DNA of 64,000 nucleotides from Brachynemurus nebulosus (lineage: Eukaryota > Arthropoda > Insecta > Neuroptera > Myrmeleontidae), in contig JAPWDM010000007.1 in NCBI GenBank assembly GCA_035578155.1, positions 32,772,413-32,836,412 of the forward strand. Reading direction: 5' to 3'. Positions within the stretch are counted from its first letter, which is position 1. Each line of letters begins with the position of its first letter. Below, piece by piece: positions 49,080 to 61,133 of this stretch. The position numbers and the translations under genes are program-made. Below the pieces are notes generated by a model, which made no database searches, had not been told where the DNA came from, and saw nothing but the letters and a program-made list of their open reading frames with translations.

Positions 49080-49663
49080 GGTTTGAAAGTCTCTGGTGGC
49101 TTCACATTAAGTGTAATAAAAAAATTTAAAAAAATCACCTTTTTAGAGTCCGTAATTAATTTTATGACTTATTTTGGTAAAAATTCTTTTATCCTTTTAA
49201 ATTTTTTAATATTTTTAAATTGGGCTAAAAAAAGTTTAAGTTCTATATGGATTTATATGTAACTTAACTAAAAGTTAATATTACCTATATTATAAAAATG
49301 TGTTGAAAAATGCGTTTTAAGGTTGTATGAAAAATCCGCACAAGAAATTTGCTCACACGAAAACTCCCCACAGTGATAAATGCTCACACGAAATATCCTA
49401 TGGGATGCAAAACCACTAACATAATCACATCGAAATGACTGAACCAAATTTGATGAAATTTGGTACACAGATACAATTTACCCGGAATTAACACATAGAA
49501 TTTTTTTGTCCCGACTGAAGTTTCCTGTGGGATGCAAAACCAGTTACATAATCACATCGAATTAACTCAATCGAATTAGATAAAATTTAGGATACAGACA
49601 CTAATTACCATCAACACATACAGCAATAATTGAAAATGTGAAACCACCAGAGACTTTCAAACC
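49080..49663. mobile_element. Inverted-repeat element with internal direct repeat
   Basis: GGTTTGAAAGTCTCTGGTGG at the left continues to TTCACATT, and is mirrored with one mismatch over 29 bp at 49635-49663. Inside, GGGATGCAAAACCA...ACATAATCACATCG occurs twice about 127 bp apart, in the style of the tandem-unit repeats at 11025 and 43651. Target duplication not determined. Confidence 0.75.
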
Positions 49664-51835
49664 AATTTTTATAAGAGTTATAAAGATGTATTATTTGTTG
49701 CAACACAAAACGTCCAATCAACACTTCTTTTGTTTCCAGGATTCAATCACTTTTTAAGATACTTAAAATAGGGTTAAGCTTAACGCTTCGATTTGATCAA
49801 TTTTTTCGCTCTTTGACATCCAGTAAATTCAGTTCAAGTCGATCTGTCGTAATAAAACAAACTTTATGCTGATAAAAGGGATCAGTTGTATAGATGGACC
49901 CACCAGACAAACAGAAACCTCTAGTTCAAACATATTCATCCACGTCATTTTGAAAAAAAATGATTTCGAGAAAAACGTGTTTCCAGATTTCTTCTGCTTT
50001 TTCGGGCCACATAGTAAGCCTCCTTTTTGGTCGAATTTCAACAGTGTAAAACTTTATTCGAATTTGTTATTACCTTTGGACAAATATCTTAGAAACTAGA
50101 CGTTTTTTCGCAGCAAAATTTACAAGCAACAAATTCTATAACAGTCATCTTTACTGAAAAGCCAATATTTTTTTTTAAAATAAAAAATATTAGTGTGTGA
50201 GAAAATCCTGTTTGGGCGGCTTCAGGGTATGCTTATTTTATGTTTATTGCAAAATTTGTACAATTGCAATTATTTCAACAAGCCGGCTCAACTAATTAAT
50301 TTCTAAGTTGTATTAATGTTTAAAATTCGTGGTATAAACATTTTTTATTTTGTTTTTGGGTAGGTATGTCATTGACAAATAATTGTGTATGGCCATCCAT
50401 GAATACTTTAATATGTTCGTCTATGTCGCCGATGGGGAAACACTACCGATTCATCTTCCGCGGTGTTCCGTGTCGTTAAATTGATAAATAAAATTTTGTT
50501 TATAAATGGTCTTGGTTCGTTGAACTTATTTGAAACATTTCATTTCTTTTAATATTTCTTAGAACGATTGGGTGTGCTTCTATAGTAAGCGATGTACCCA
50601 TAGTAGGGGCGTCGACGTTAAAAAATCGCCGTCATCGAGTTTCGAGTTGAATTGATTATGTTGATTTATTTCATATTTAGTACTTCTATGAAGTAATTGT
50701 CGGTCGCGGCACGTCCTGTCGGGTAATGCGTGAGAATCGAATTCCGGTGGCTTCTGGCACTGTACTATTACGTGACAGAATTACAGTTTTTTTCTTTTTA
50801 ATTTTGTAGAACTCAATGAGTATAAATGAAATCAATTTGTCGGCCATATGATTTATTGTCAGATAACTCAGGCCGACCAAATTAATGCGCAAATTATGAG
50901 TTGACTATTACGTCATCGAGTTTTGGGCTATATTGTACACCAAATTAAAGCTGAAACTACGTAGATTCCTAATATTTTTGTCGGCCAGCTTGCAGCCTGT
51001 CGGTTTTCTCAGTCCGACTGAATTTATCATTAGAAAAAGTATGTCTTTTGCCACCAATAAATGTATATAGTTTAGGTTCTATATTTTTTGTATGTGGGAA
51101 CTGGAAGGGGCTTGGTAAGAAGAAAATGTCTAGGACCTCAAAGGTTAATCCGCCCCTGGTACTGCATATTAACTTGCTGACAAGAAATATTTCCCCTAAC
51201 AATTTAGACTTAATTTTTCTAGGAATATATCTCCGAAAGTAAATAACGCGATTTAATCAAAATAATTTCAAGTAACGAAATCATATGGACCACTGATTTT
51301 TCTTCAGAACCCCACCAAGAAGAATCCTTAATTTTTAAATTAAGTATTTTTCAAAGATTTCTCAAAATTACTTCCCACTGTTTTATTTGTATAAACATTT
51401 TTTTTTCTTTTGTAAATTGTTATCCAAAAATACATCAGCTGCTGGCTACCAGCATTATTTACCAAATATTTTTATACGTTTTTGTTGCTGAGGCACAACA
51501 GCTGGCTGTTACTTTAAATAAAAAATCGAATTTTAAATTATAGTTATTGATTAATGTGTTTCCGATCAATAGCCGCATCACTTATTGGCCAAATGCATGG
51601 CCGTAGCGAGAAGCGGGGCTCGGAGCGAGCCGGCAGCTTCTTATTTCTTTTATTATAGATTTATAAACGCCTTTTTCTGTTACAATTTGGAGGGGATTTG
51701 AATCCTCAAAATCGTCTACGACCTTGGTCAAGGTTACCCGTGTTCATATTTTTGAATGGAACGACAGTGAACAATGCATGTAAGTATATAAAAAGATCAA
51801 AGAATACGAGAAATCTTTAGATAATCAGAAATATA
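49664..51835. other. Intergenic, mixed repeats, no gene
   Basis: 50600-51160 is bounded by TAGGGGCGTCGACG and AATCCGCCCCTGG, which look like hAT ends but do not match each other or share a flanking octamer. CGTCATCGAGTTTCGAG recurs in diverged form at 50910. A GC-richer patch at 51596-51640 has no ORF. Confidence 0.35.
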
Positions 51836-52142
51836 AATACCCCTGTCGCAGCATCCTGCACAGCATAGCGAATTTTCGTTTAGAAAAATTAGTTCTTCTT
51901 CAAAACTAGATGACATAGAATAATAGTTTAAAGAACTTTTTATGTGATTTTTCCTCCTCTTTCCAATGGTGTATTTCACAAAAATTTTTGAATAAAGGGA
52001 AATTTTGGCAAATAACTAATTTTTTTCACGAAACTTGCCAGAAAAACCGTTTTCCGGGCATCGGACGTGTCTGGGACCTCCAATATTTTCACCAAATTCC
52101 ATAAACTCAAAACATTTCGTTCGAGAGTTATCGCGCGGGCAC

Positions 52143-52220
<78 letters not shown>

Positions 52221-52315
52221 TTTTTAGGAACCTCAAAAGAAATTTCTGCCATAGTCCCGGGCTCAAGTCGCGTCATGACAATGGCTAGCTGAATTCCATT
52301 CTGGAAATTCGCTAA
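51836..52315 (+). mobile_element. Helentron-like (TA)n element, copy E
   Basis: Complete copy from AATACCCCTGTCGCAGCATC to CTGGAAATTCGCTAA, with its TA tract at about 52146-52219. A short hairpin GAATTCCA / TGGAAATTC ends 5 nt before the terminal CTAA, resembling a Helitron 3' hairpin. The repeated-YI frames are artefacts. Confidence 0.78.
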
Positions 52316-52377
52316 AAGCCAATTTTATATAGTATTAATAAAGCTATCACACGTGTATTATGTGACAAAATTTGGCG

Positions 52378-52505
52378 GGAACCAGGTGAAAAAAATTTAA
52401 AAATAATTTATTTTGTTACTTTTCACTAAATTAAACTGTTCGATTACGAGCTAGCGGTCGATTAATTAACCCATCATCATGTAAAACACAACTGAAGAGT
52501 TCCTT
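52378..52505 (-). repeat. CTGATGATGAG family, copy 4
   Basis: Reverse-strand copy from TTTTGTTACTTTTCACTAAA through CGATTACGAGCTAGCGGTCG to CCATCATCATG. It retains the AGCTAGCGG segment that copy 3 lacks. Confidence 0.6.
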
Positions 52506-53030
52506 CTCTGAATGTATGTAGAATCACAAAAAAGAATCTGAAACAGAAGTCAAATTTTTTGGCAAATCAAAATCTTGTTTAAATAAAATTGAAAATAATT
52601 ATGTGGTTTTTCGATAGTTTTTAAAACGTTTTGACATTTATTTTTATTCTGTATAATTTACATCATTCAATTAAGAAAACAAAATTTCTACTATAAATAA
52701 TAATACGGTAATTAACATAAGATTATAATTAGTTAAATGAATGATACGATAATATTTTCTAAATATTTAAATTAGAATTTGATAAGAAACTGATGAAAGT
52801 AAATGGGTTAGTAGATAATTAATTAATTAAGAACAAAACAGATGCTAATGATTACTGGATACTTGTAACTCTAGCAAAAGTACCGGATGTTACAGATTGA
52901 ACCAAACATGTTACTATATTCTATTAGAACATCGGTTCGTTTAATATTTCTTAGTTATTCTATGTAATATTAAACACATATCATTGTTATACAGACAAAA
53001 GCGCCCTTAGTTTTCAAATTAGGAGATGGT
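52506..53030. other. Intergenic, nothing recognised
   Basis: AT-rich; no gene, RNA or repeat end seen. Confidence 0.5.
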
Positions 53031-53330
53031 CACCTTTTTTCTTGGCGTCCCAGATGTCGCTTTTCACATAATTTTGGTGAAAATGAAAACAACGACTTCG
53101 AAAACCTACAATTCGCTTCCAGTGAAAAATTTCTGTAAACTTGATGTGAGGGCTCTCAAATCAGGCTTTATTGGAGTGATTTGAATTAGAGTAATTGGTT
53201 GAATTCGAGTATTTTGGGTGTGGACTTCTCATTTTTTTACTATTAAAATGAAGACATTTTTTCCAAAATATAAATGATTCGACAGAAGTCCTCTTTCTTA
53301 TGGTCCTACATGATTAATTTTATGAAGGTA
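53031..53330 (+). repeat. TTCGACAGAAGTC dispersed repeat
   Basis: Blocks AACGACTTCGAAAACCTACA, GAGTGATTTGAATTAGAG and GATTCGACAGAAGTCCTC occur in the same order as in the array at 62340. It ends directly at the GCTTCCGAG copy that follows. Confidence 0.55.
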
Positions 53331-53340
53331 CAAAAAAGAC

Positions 53341-54330
53341 AAAAATACGCTGTCAATGGGGTGTGGCACACAGCTTCTTCGTACTCGTAGAAGCACCTTA
53401 GTAATTTAATGCCCATTATATCTTTGTATAATTTAATATAGGTATATAAATTAATAAGAATAAATAAACAAAACGATTTATAAAAAAATGAGCGAAGTGG
53501 GACTAGCAGTAAATAAGATACTGACATTTAATGGGATTTCATAGTAGCGCCGTGGATACTATTACTCCGAATGCAATGAAATTTGTAGGGGACCATCTAG
53601 GAACCAGACCGCATAATTTCTGACAATTTCATAAAAAAGAATTGCATAGTTCAGAAGTTATGCCACTTGGTACAATTTAGTATATTAATGGAATGACATG
53701 GTAGCGGCATAGCTACCGTTACTCCGATTTCGATTAAATTCATAGGGGACCATCTAGCAACCAAACTGCATAATTTTGGAAAATTTCATTAACTCTTTTA
53801 AACAAACCATATGGTAAAATTTTTTTGTCTCAAAATGCCGGACTTTTTACTGCCAAGTGATAAGTACAATAGATAAGGCTACAAAAAAAGAAAAAGAAAA
53901 AAATCAAAGATCCCAACATTAAAAAAGTGAACCCTAGGAATTTACAAAAAATAAATTATACTAAACTATATTGATAAAATTCAACATTATTTAGAATTAT
54001 ACCGTATTGTCATAGATGGCGGCACCTGTACCAGTGAATATATACATATGACAGCATTTTGAGTCGCCATATTGCAGGACGAGTTAACTCGTCTTAATCA
54101 TTTAAAGGGTTAAAAACACTCGAATAGTTCAGAAGTTATGCCACTTGGTGCCAACTGGCGACACACAGACGGACAAACAGGCGAATGGACGGACGGACAC
54201 CAAACCAGAATTGATCAGGAAGCTCTAAAACGTAAAATGTGCGTAAAAAAATTTATTTTGGAGGGAAAAAATTTTTTATTTTTCAAAAGTGATCACAATG
54301 CTTCCGCTACTTTAGTAGTCTCGAAAGCAA
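53341..54330 (-). mobile_element. GCTTCCGAG repeat family, copy 3, with nested insertion
   Basis: Reverse-strand copy from ACGCTGTCAATGGGGTGTGG to ACTTTAGTAGTCTCGAAAGC. It is split at a TTAA by the element at 53793-54109; copy 4 shows the uninterrupted sequence (TTTCATTAAAAACAATCGAA). The plus frame at 54138-54389 spans the repeat and is not a gene. Confidence 0.8.
53793..54109. mobile_element. TTAA-flanked piggyBac-like MITE in a GCTTCCGAG repeat
   Basis: The left end CTCTTTTAAACAAACC and the inverse of the right end CCCTTTAAATGATTAAG share a short inverted repeat. TTAA occurs at 53789-53792 and 54110-54113. Other family copies have the sequence without the insert and with one TTAA, which is direct empty-site evidence. 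A perfect 16-bp palindrome GACGAGTTAACTCGTC lies near its right end (54078-54093). Confidence 0.85.
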
Positions 54331-54379
54331 AAACTTCAAACCCAGTTTTATTATTCAAGTATTTTATTTACAGTTTTGA

Positions 54380-54545
54380 AGACACTTAAACGCTTTAATA
54401 AACTTGGTTTCTGTAATCAAATTTTATCAAAGTGATTTGAATTAGGGTGCCAACTTCTCATTTTTTTTGATCAAAATGACGAAATCTCCCCTAGTAATGT
54501 GATTAATTCGACAGAAGTCTTTTTTCTGATTGCCTTATATACCCA
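54380..54545 (+). repeat. TTCGACAGAAGTC dispersed repeat, fragment
   Basis: Contains AAGTGATTTGAATTAGGG, AACTTCTCATTTTTTTTGAT and AATTCGACAGAAGTC in family order. Confidence 0.5.
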
Positions 54546-54560
54546 ATATAATGATTCTGT

Positions 54561-55308
54561 TACATGTGTTGGTAGCTAGACTTTTGAGATGAGTTAACAC
54601 CTGGGACACACTGTATCAATACTTAATAATAATATTTTGCTTAAATTGAACATTGATGGCATTACATACAAAGTTATCAGTAGTCGATCGTCTATTGCTC
54701 TAAATGTTCAACTATTATACATATAAATAAATTGTTCAGTTTTCTCTTTAACAAAACGACAAAACGGTTTCACGGCTTCACTTGTTAAAAACACCGCGCG
54801 AGTCTCACCGACCGATTCGTCATTCGTCCTCCTGATCTAAAAAAAAATGATATGATTTTATTGTTTCAAACAGTTTCACTGCACAACTGGAATCACTATC
54901 TTTATTATTTAACTTTTTAGAGAAAGGTCTCTTACTGAATCGTTTATTAATATTAAATCAAAAACTGTCACTTATATTATACAGCATGTTCGGTGAGAGT
55001 TTTGTTTGGAGTGAAATAATCTCGAAACTTTTAGTGGCGTGCTTCGGGTATACTCGATGGTAAGCCGAATCTACTCGACAGACTAATAGCCAGTACAAAG
55101 TAACAAACAAACCCTCTGCATTTATAGACAGATTTTTATTTTTTTGTAATTGTATTGAAATGTGTAAATGTAATTGTAGTAAAAGTATTTTTTGTTTGTG
55201 TTTTTTTTTTATCAGTTTATTGTTATTGTATTTCCTGTTATTATTTTTTTATTAAAAATATGTATGTTTACAAATACTGAATTATTTCGTGAATTTATTA
55301 TGTATATA
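54561..55308. other. Intergenic with short GC-rich patch
   Basis: At 54737-54840, TTCAGTTTTCTCTTTAACAA is followed by a stretch rich in CG (CACCGCGCGAGTCTCACC, GACCGATTCGTCATTCGTCC). This could be a promoter and leader, but no coding exon follows within view. Confidence 0.25.
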
Positions 55309-56466
55309 GGGTAAAAGCCCCGATTGTGGAACACTATTTTTAGGTATTTCATCAAACTTGCTTACAAAAATTAATAAATGAATTAAACACCCATTTTTTT
55401 TTCTTAATAAGCATGAAACCAAGTTTTTTTAATCCAATGAATATGTTTTTAAGAAAATATAACCCAAAAATTTTGATTTATTAATGTTTTGTTTTATAAT
55501 TTGTTGACATCTATAAAAAAACGGACAGAAAATATTAACACCCTTTCAAAAATCAGCACATTGACACCTAAAAAAGAACACGTATGTACGAACATGAGAT
55601 ACATCAGACACATCTTTTGCCATCTTTTCACTCTATGACATAGAGTGACATCTAGTAGTAAATAGAATGTCAAATTAAAAAATATAGAATGGTTTAAATA
55701 TTCGATAAAATAAACGACCAAAACCACAGAATATACCAAAATACCACAGAAAAATACTATATTTTGTTTCGCCATCTATGTATTTTGGTAAAGTTCTAAT
55801 CAATTCTAAACCTTCTAAACTAACTTATCAAAATGGCGACAATTTTTCATTATTAATAAAATTTTGCAACTTTAAATCAATATTTTTTTATTTATCAATT
55901 GACGATACGCTCCGAAATAAAAAAAATATTAAAAATTTTACGATTTTAAAGCAGTAAGTAAATATTTTAGACTCAAAAAGAAATTAAAACTATTTATAAT
56001 ATAAATTTTTAGTTATTTTACGTACATGATTTTAGTTAAATACACAGGTTATATGTGTACTCAAAGAAATACACATATATATAAATTACATTTAAACCGA
56101 ATAAAAAGATGATTTAGCTCTTATAATCTCTTAACTGGACTAATAAAAATTATTTGTATAGTTTTATTGCGCTAACTTCGAAAATTAACTGGAAAATGTT
56201 GAAATTTATAAGGCATGTGTTTCTATAAATAAGCATTGATCAAACGCAAAAGAGACACATTTAGCAAAAACTGTTTAATTTATATATGTATTTCTTTAAT
56301 TAAGTAAAGAAACATTAAATGTGAGATGAATTTAAATTGAAAAACAATCATTCTATTAATAATAATTTTTGTTATCAGACGTTTCTTTCAGAAATAACTT
56401 CATTAAGATATAAATGTCAAAACTGTTTTTCTATTGGATCGCGTTCCACAAACGGGGCTTTTACCC
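55309..56466. mobile_element. TA-flanked element with AAAGCCCC ends, long copy
   Basis: GGGTAAAAGCCCCGATTGTG on the left is mirrored by CACAAACGGGGCTTTTACCC; TA flanks both ends (55307-55308, 56467-56468). The outer 200-250 bp on each side align with 31973-32553, so the middle is what the short copy lost. The frames at 55494-55775 (-) and 56337-56567 (+) show no transposase motif. Confidence 0.78.
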
Positions 56467-56468
56467 TA

Positions 56469-57633
56469 GCATTTTTTTTTAAATTTAATTCTTTAAAAAT
56501 ATTTAAGTCCAAAGTTATTTCGTCGGTGACGGTTTCTCTTGATGCAACACAGTCGAAATTTTGCTAAGCATCCGGTATAATTTTGAATCAGAAAACTGTC
56601 ACTTTAAACATAATTATATACACACGTTTTATCGTACGAAACAAAAATGGTTAACAGCCGATCTTGAAAGTGATTAAAAATTAATTTCTTTTCTATTAAT
56701 TACTTCACTATTAACGTGAATTAATTATTTAATGGCGATAATATGAAACCTATATGAAAACAATAGGTTCATTTTCAACCCAATTATATCGATAGTGTAT
56801 CAACCAGTTATTTTATTTAGTGAAATTGAGATATCGCCTTTGGGCTTAACACAACATTACTGTTAAAATGTTTCTTATTGAAAATATTTAGAACTAGAAT
56901 AGATAGTTAACAACAGACACAAAAGGATTAAAATTCTTTGAGAATAAAACCGGTAATCATTCGCTTATGCATTTGCAACGAGGAAAAACAGTCGAATTTT
57001 GGTGGCTTTTTTTGGAGAGTGGAAAATCAGCCAAAATAAGTCACATTTTCTAAACCAACATGTCTAGTTTTACGGAAGAAATGAAAATTTAGAGTGCAAA
57101 TTACCCAAAGTTCAAAATCGGAATTGTAAAAACAACAGAAAAATTACATGTAGAAATTAAACCACATTTCATGAATGAATTTGGGAAACTTGCATATGAT
57201 ATTGAAATAGGTTTAACACCACTGATATATAAAATCTTCAGGTTGCGGGCCGTATTTGGCTCGCAGACCACACTTTGTGAACCCCTGCTTCGTGTCATTT
57301 CTTGTGCATATTATCAAGATCATACCAGATAATTTATTTAACAACCAAAAAAAAAAAGAAATAAATAATTTTACATTACAGAAAAAAAGCATTACGAACA
57401 TGAACACAGCATTACCGGTAATTATACTGTCGTCCCAACGCCCCTAACTAAAATAAAATGTAATGCAAAAATGATACGTACATATAACTGTTTCTTATGA
57501 CTTTCGTTTGTAGTGCAACTCCACCTCTTAAATAGATAAATGTAAAATAAATATAGGTATTGCAATAAATACAGTTAAACTATTCTAAAATATTTCCAAT
57601 TGAGGTTGCAGATGACTGTACGTACAAAACAGG
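56469..57633. other. Intergenic, nothing recognised
   Basis: AT-rich. Short overlapping frames at 57101-57447 have no domain. CTTTGTGAACCCCTGC near 57272 resembles a hAT-type subterminal word without a partner. Confidence 0.4.
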
Positions 57634-57720
57634 GGCGTAGCTACCGCGGTATCAGCCGTATCAATGATACGGGACCCGCGGGCTACAGAGGCCCCCCAAC
57701 TAATTTTAAAGGACGGTCTC
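57634..57720 (+). mobile_element. One-ended hAT-like terminus
   Basis: CAGGGGCGTAGCTACCGCGG followed by GGGACCCGCGGGCTACAG is a typical hAT-MITE left end. No matching CGCCCCTG end was found to the right, so it may be truncated or diverged. Confidence 0.4.
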
Positions 57721-57878
57721 AATTAAGGGAGAATTACCTTAAATGAACCATTTGTTATCGATCGACAAAGAAAGAAATTCAGAATTTGATCAGTATTGTA
57801 ACTGTTAAATACCTACTGCAGGATTATCGTTTGAGTTGCTGTATGGGTTAAGAAATCTCGTACTTATTTAGACAGTAA

Positions 57879-58124
57879 GCAGCTGCCCAAAATAAACTTT
57901 TAAATTTTCCCTCTTCTAAACGTAAATCTCTTAGCAAAGCAAAAAAAGCTAAGAAATCTGCTAGGAGTACCCAAAAAGGATATCGATACTACGAGAAGAT
58001 GCGATACAATGCAGAGACTACTGTACTTTGGAACACGCGACCTACGCCAGAATTAATGCAAAAAATTTGGGGAGACAGGTTTACCCACACTGTCAACTTC
58101 CCACTGGGTGCCCTTAAAAACTAG
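57879..58124 (+). CDS. Unrecognised coding-like frame A
   Basis: Open from just after a stop at 57876 to a stop at 58122, with a first ATG only at 57999. It begins with a lysine-rich stretch (SKRKSLSKAKKAKKSARS) and then an aromatic-rich part including YRYYEKMRYN and VLWNTRPTPELMQKIWGD. Base composition is less AT-rich than the neighbourhood and codons look used. I do not recognise the family. A weak donor GTGCCC after base 58107 would keep phase with an acceptor before 58301 in frame B. It may be a broken gene or a relic of a retroelement or virus-like insert. Confidence 0.35.
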   Translation, partial: AAAQNKLLNFPSSKRKSLSKAKKAKKSARSTQKGYRYYEKMRYNAETTVLWNTRPTPELMQKIWGDRFTHTVNFPLGALKN

Positions 58125-58260
58125 AGACTACTGTACATAGCCCTGGCATCCCGAACGAAGAAATTCGAGACGAAAAATATTTCACATAATAAAAAAGAAA
58201 CCGTTAATCCGAACTTTCCGAAAAGTTTATCGGGTCTTTATTTTTTAATTACGCACCTAA

Positions 58261-58692
58261 TGGAACTGGTTCGGATTCGATATCATCGCACACACAGGCA
58301 TCTCGCGAAAAACGTGGAGATATGTCAAATTAGCGATTCACAAAATCGGACGCATTACAATAACTTCCAATGGGAAGTATTGCTTCGAGATGCCTCAAAA
58401 TATTTTGACCCAACCAACGCAACCTCGAAAACCCATCCAAGGAAATTTGTTTCCTCGAAAGGAACGATTATCAATTTTAGTCGATCCAATTCCTTTTAAT
58501 CTTAAAACACGGGCAAAAGTACCAACCAAGACAACCATCCCCTACAATAAATCCCTCGTACTGATTGAATCCAATTCAATGCTTAATCTTCCAAGTCAAC
58601 AACCCGTTTCCAGCGATTTGATTACGCATACGACCAAATCGCAAAAGTTCGCAAACGGTCTAATTAAAAACAATCAGGAAATACTCCACTAA
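58261..58692 (+). CDS. Unrecognised coding-like frame B, 143 codons
   Basis: The longest non-repetitive open frame in the window, running from a stop at 58258 to a stop at 58690. The first ATG is at 58390, giving 100 codons from there. It reads through KTWRYVKLAIHKIG, NGKYCFEMPQNIL and a proline-rich TQPTQPRKPIQGN part. An acceptor-like CACACACAG ends at 58300 inside it, in phase with frame A. Composition is clearly less AT-rich than average here. No domain is recognised; a C-terminal exon or a mobile-element relic are both possible. Confidence 0.4.
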   Translation, partial: WNWFGFDIIAHTGISRKTWRYVKLAIHKIGRITITSNGKYCFEMPQNILTQPTQPRKPIQGNLFPRKERLSILVDPIPFNLKTRAKVPTKTTIPYNKSLVLIESNSMLNLPSQQPVSSDLITHTTKSQKFANGLIKNNQEILH

Positions 58693-59518
58693 CCACTACA
58701 CATAGTTTCATTGGTCATAGCGGATCGTCGGTCATCTGTGACCCGAAAAAATCGAAACAAAAATGAATAGATCGCGTGCATTGCGTTCATCATGTGAGCC
58801 AGCCGGTGACGGCCCAACGAGAACAGAAGACGATTTACTATACCGTATCGCTTGTTCTCATGCATCACCTGATTATGATAATAATAATATTAAATACACT
58901 ACAACGGCAAAAATATAACAATATTTAAATTAAATCAAGAGAGCGTTGTTGAAAATATGTACCTATATCAGTTCTGAAATACATGTACTTAACCATAAAA
59001 ATAAAATTTACATGTCAATAAAAATGACTTTTTAAAAAAGACTAAAACAAAAGCTCCCCTTTTTGTTAGAAACTATTTGATCCGTTGTCTGATATCAACT
59101 AATATAATTTACCCGAAACTGAAATTTTCAGTCATATTTACGATTGGAGTTGTAACGGATGTCACCACTCAAAACGCAATCAGAACATTTTTAGGCATTC
59201 AGTATTAACCTAACAAATATTCATCTGAGATACTTTTATTGTTCGTTTTAGAAGAAAAAGCGGTTAAATCTCTTTTGAATGCCACCATTTGCAAGCACTG
59301 ATAAGCCTGGGATTGTCCATGAATGAAACGTACGCTAACTTTTGACCTACTTGGAAAAATTACATTACATTTATGCCCAGTATTAAGGGGGACAAATAAA
59401 TCAACGAATTCCACTGGTAAATTAACTTTCCGAGTAAAAATCAGTAAATATATGATTACGAACTGACTTACAGTTTTTACACCATCACATCCTTGGGAAG
59501 AAAAGAATTTACAAAAAA
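58693..59518. other. Intergenic, first part GC-richer
   Basis: Up to about 58880 the composition stays like the coding-like block, with a 51-codon frame starting ATG at 58763 (MNRSRALRSSCEPAGDGPTR), unrecognised. From 58890 on it is AT-rich. The 69-codon minus frame at 59205-59414 has no domain. Confidence 0.35.
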
Positions 59519-60233
59519 AAATACACTGCCAATGGGGTGTGGCACACAGCTTCCTCGTACCCGTAAAAGACTAAAACAGTATTGTACCAAACATACACAT
59601 ATACCGTGAAATTATATTTTTGCCTTAAAGTTCATAAGAAATTGTTGTAACTCAAAATACTTAAAGGCTAAATTATAAAATAATTGCAAAAATATTTTAG
59701 AAACTAACTCCCAAAATACTTTAAAAATTTGAGCGAAGTGGGACTAGTAGTAAATAAGATATTGACATTTAATAGGATTTCATAGTAGATACTATTACTC
59801 CGAATGCAATGAAATTTGTAGCGGACCATCTAGGAATCAGAACGCATAATTTCTGACAATTTCATAAAAAAGAATTGAATAGTTCAGAAGTTATGCCACT
59901 TGGTGCAATTTAGTATATTAATGGAATAACATGGTAGCGGCGTAGCTACCGTTACTCCGATTTCGATTAAATTCATAGGGGGCGTCTAGGAACCAAGCTG
60001 CATAATTTCTGAAAATTTCATTAAAAACAATCGAATAATTCAGAAGTTATACCATTTGGTGCAAACTAGCAACATACACGTGGACGGACGGACAGACACC
60101 AGACCAAAATTGTTCAGGAAGCTCTAAAACGTAAAATGTACGTAAAAAATTTTATTTTCGAGGGAAAAAATTTTTTATTTTTCAAAAGTGATCACAATGC
60201 TTCTATTACTACTTTAGCAGTCTCGGAAGCAAA
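59519..60233 (-). mobile_element. GCTTCCGAG repeat family, copy 4
   Basis: Reverse-strand copy from ACACTGCCAATGGGGTGTGG to TAGCAGTCTCGGAAGC. It holds both internal units and the uninterrupted TTTCATTAAAAACAATCGAA segment that serves as empty site for the insertion in copy 3. Confidence 0.8.
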
Positions 60234-61133
60234 ATAACATTTGATATTATAATTTTTAAAATTTACTTGATAGAGTTTCTAGAGAATAAATGATTTGGTA
60301 GATATACTTGTTAGATAATATCACATCTTTTTAAATAAATTTATTTCACAGACTTACTTATTCGTCTTTTATAACACCAGGCGTTACTTCGGGGGGTATC
60401 AAACTTTTTAAAATGTAGTGTGTTTGCTAACATCAAATCTACACTTGATGTGTATTCTTCAGATGCACACCAAACTTTCATTTAGACTGATTACGTTGTT
60501 TTTATTTGTTTAAACAATTATCTCTCAAAAGTAAATAATTATTATACAAAAATTTGTTACAAAATGTCTAAGCAAATTAAGTAAAATAGAAAAAAAACTT
60601 TGGAAAATTACAATTTCCGCAAGAATTTTTTTTTATTTATATTACTAATTATTTTAATTATGTATGATATCCATCGTAAATTATTGTCCACCTCAGTACG
60701 GTAATTAACGTTAATTTGAGTTCAGAAGATGGAACACAAATATTCCATATATAAAAAAAAACTTTTTTAAATGTTACTAACTTACTACACCAAGAGCTGT
60801 TGAATATCTTATTTCAAAGGTCGGCAACCTACAGCTCTTTTTAAATTAGTAAATAATACATTCAGGCCTGACGAGAGTGGGGCAGCCGGGGTTCCAGCCC
60901 CGGGGCCCGGGCTAGAAGAGAGAGCTCGTAGTTGTCCGTAAACTCGTCACTATTTTTTAAATTTTTAATTGCCATAAAACGAAATTTGCTATGTCACTCG
61001 AATTTTCAACAAAAAGAGGATAATATATTTCAAGCCGATATATCAACCCCTGTTACCCCTCCTTGCACCTACATTATTCCTTTACAACCTCTCAATGGAA
61101 GGTTATTTTTGTCATTAAAAAAATTCACAATCA
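60234..61133. other. Intergenic, nothing firmly recognised
   Basis: AT-rich, with a GC-rich patch at 60870-60915 (GGGGCAGCCGGGGTTCCAGC) that resembles a hAT-MITE end without a partner. The 69-codon frame at 60932-61141 has no domain. Confidence 0.4.

Noticed and set aside
50604..51158. hAT element bounded by TAGGGGCG and CGCCCCTG
   Set aside because: The ends share only about seven bases and the flanking octamers do not match.
54737..54840. Promoter with TCAGT initiator and GC-rich leader
   Set aside because: Only composition supports it; no coding exon follows and no core element spacing could be confirmed.
57634..58700. hAT element carrying the coding-like frames
   Set aside because: Only the left end (CAGGGGCGTAGC) is present; no mirrored right end or repeated octamer was found.
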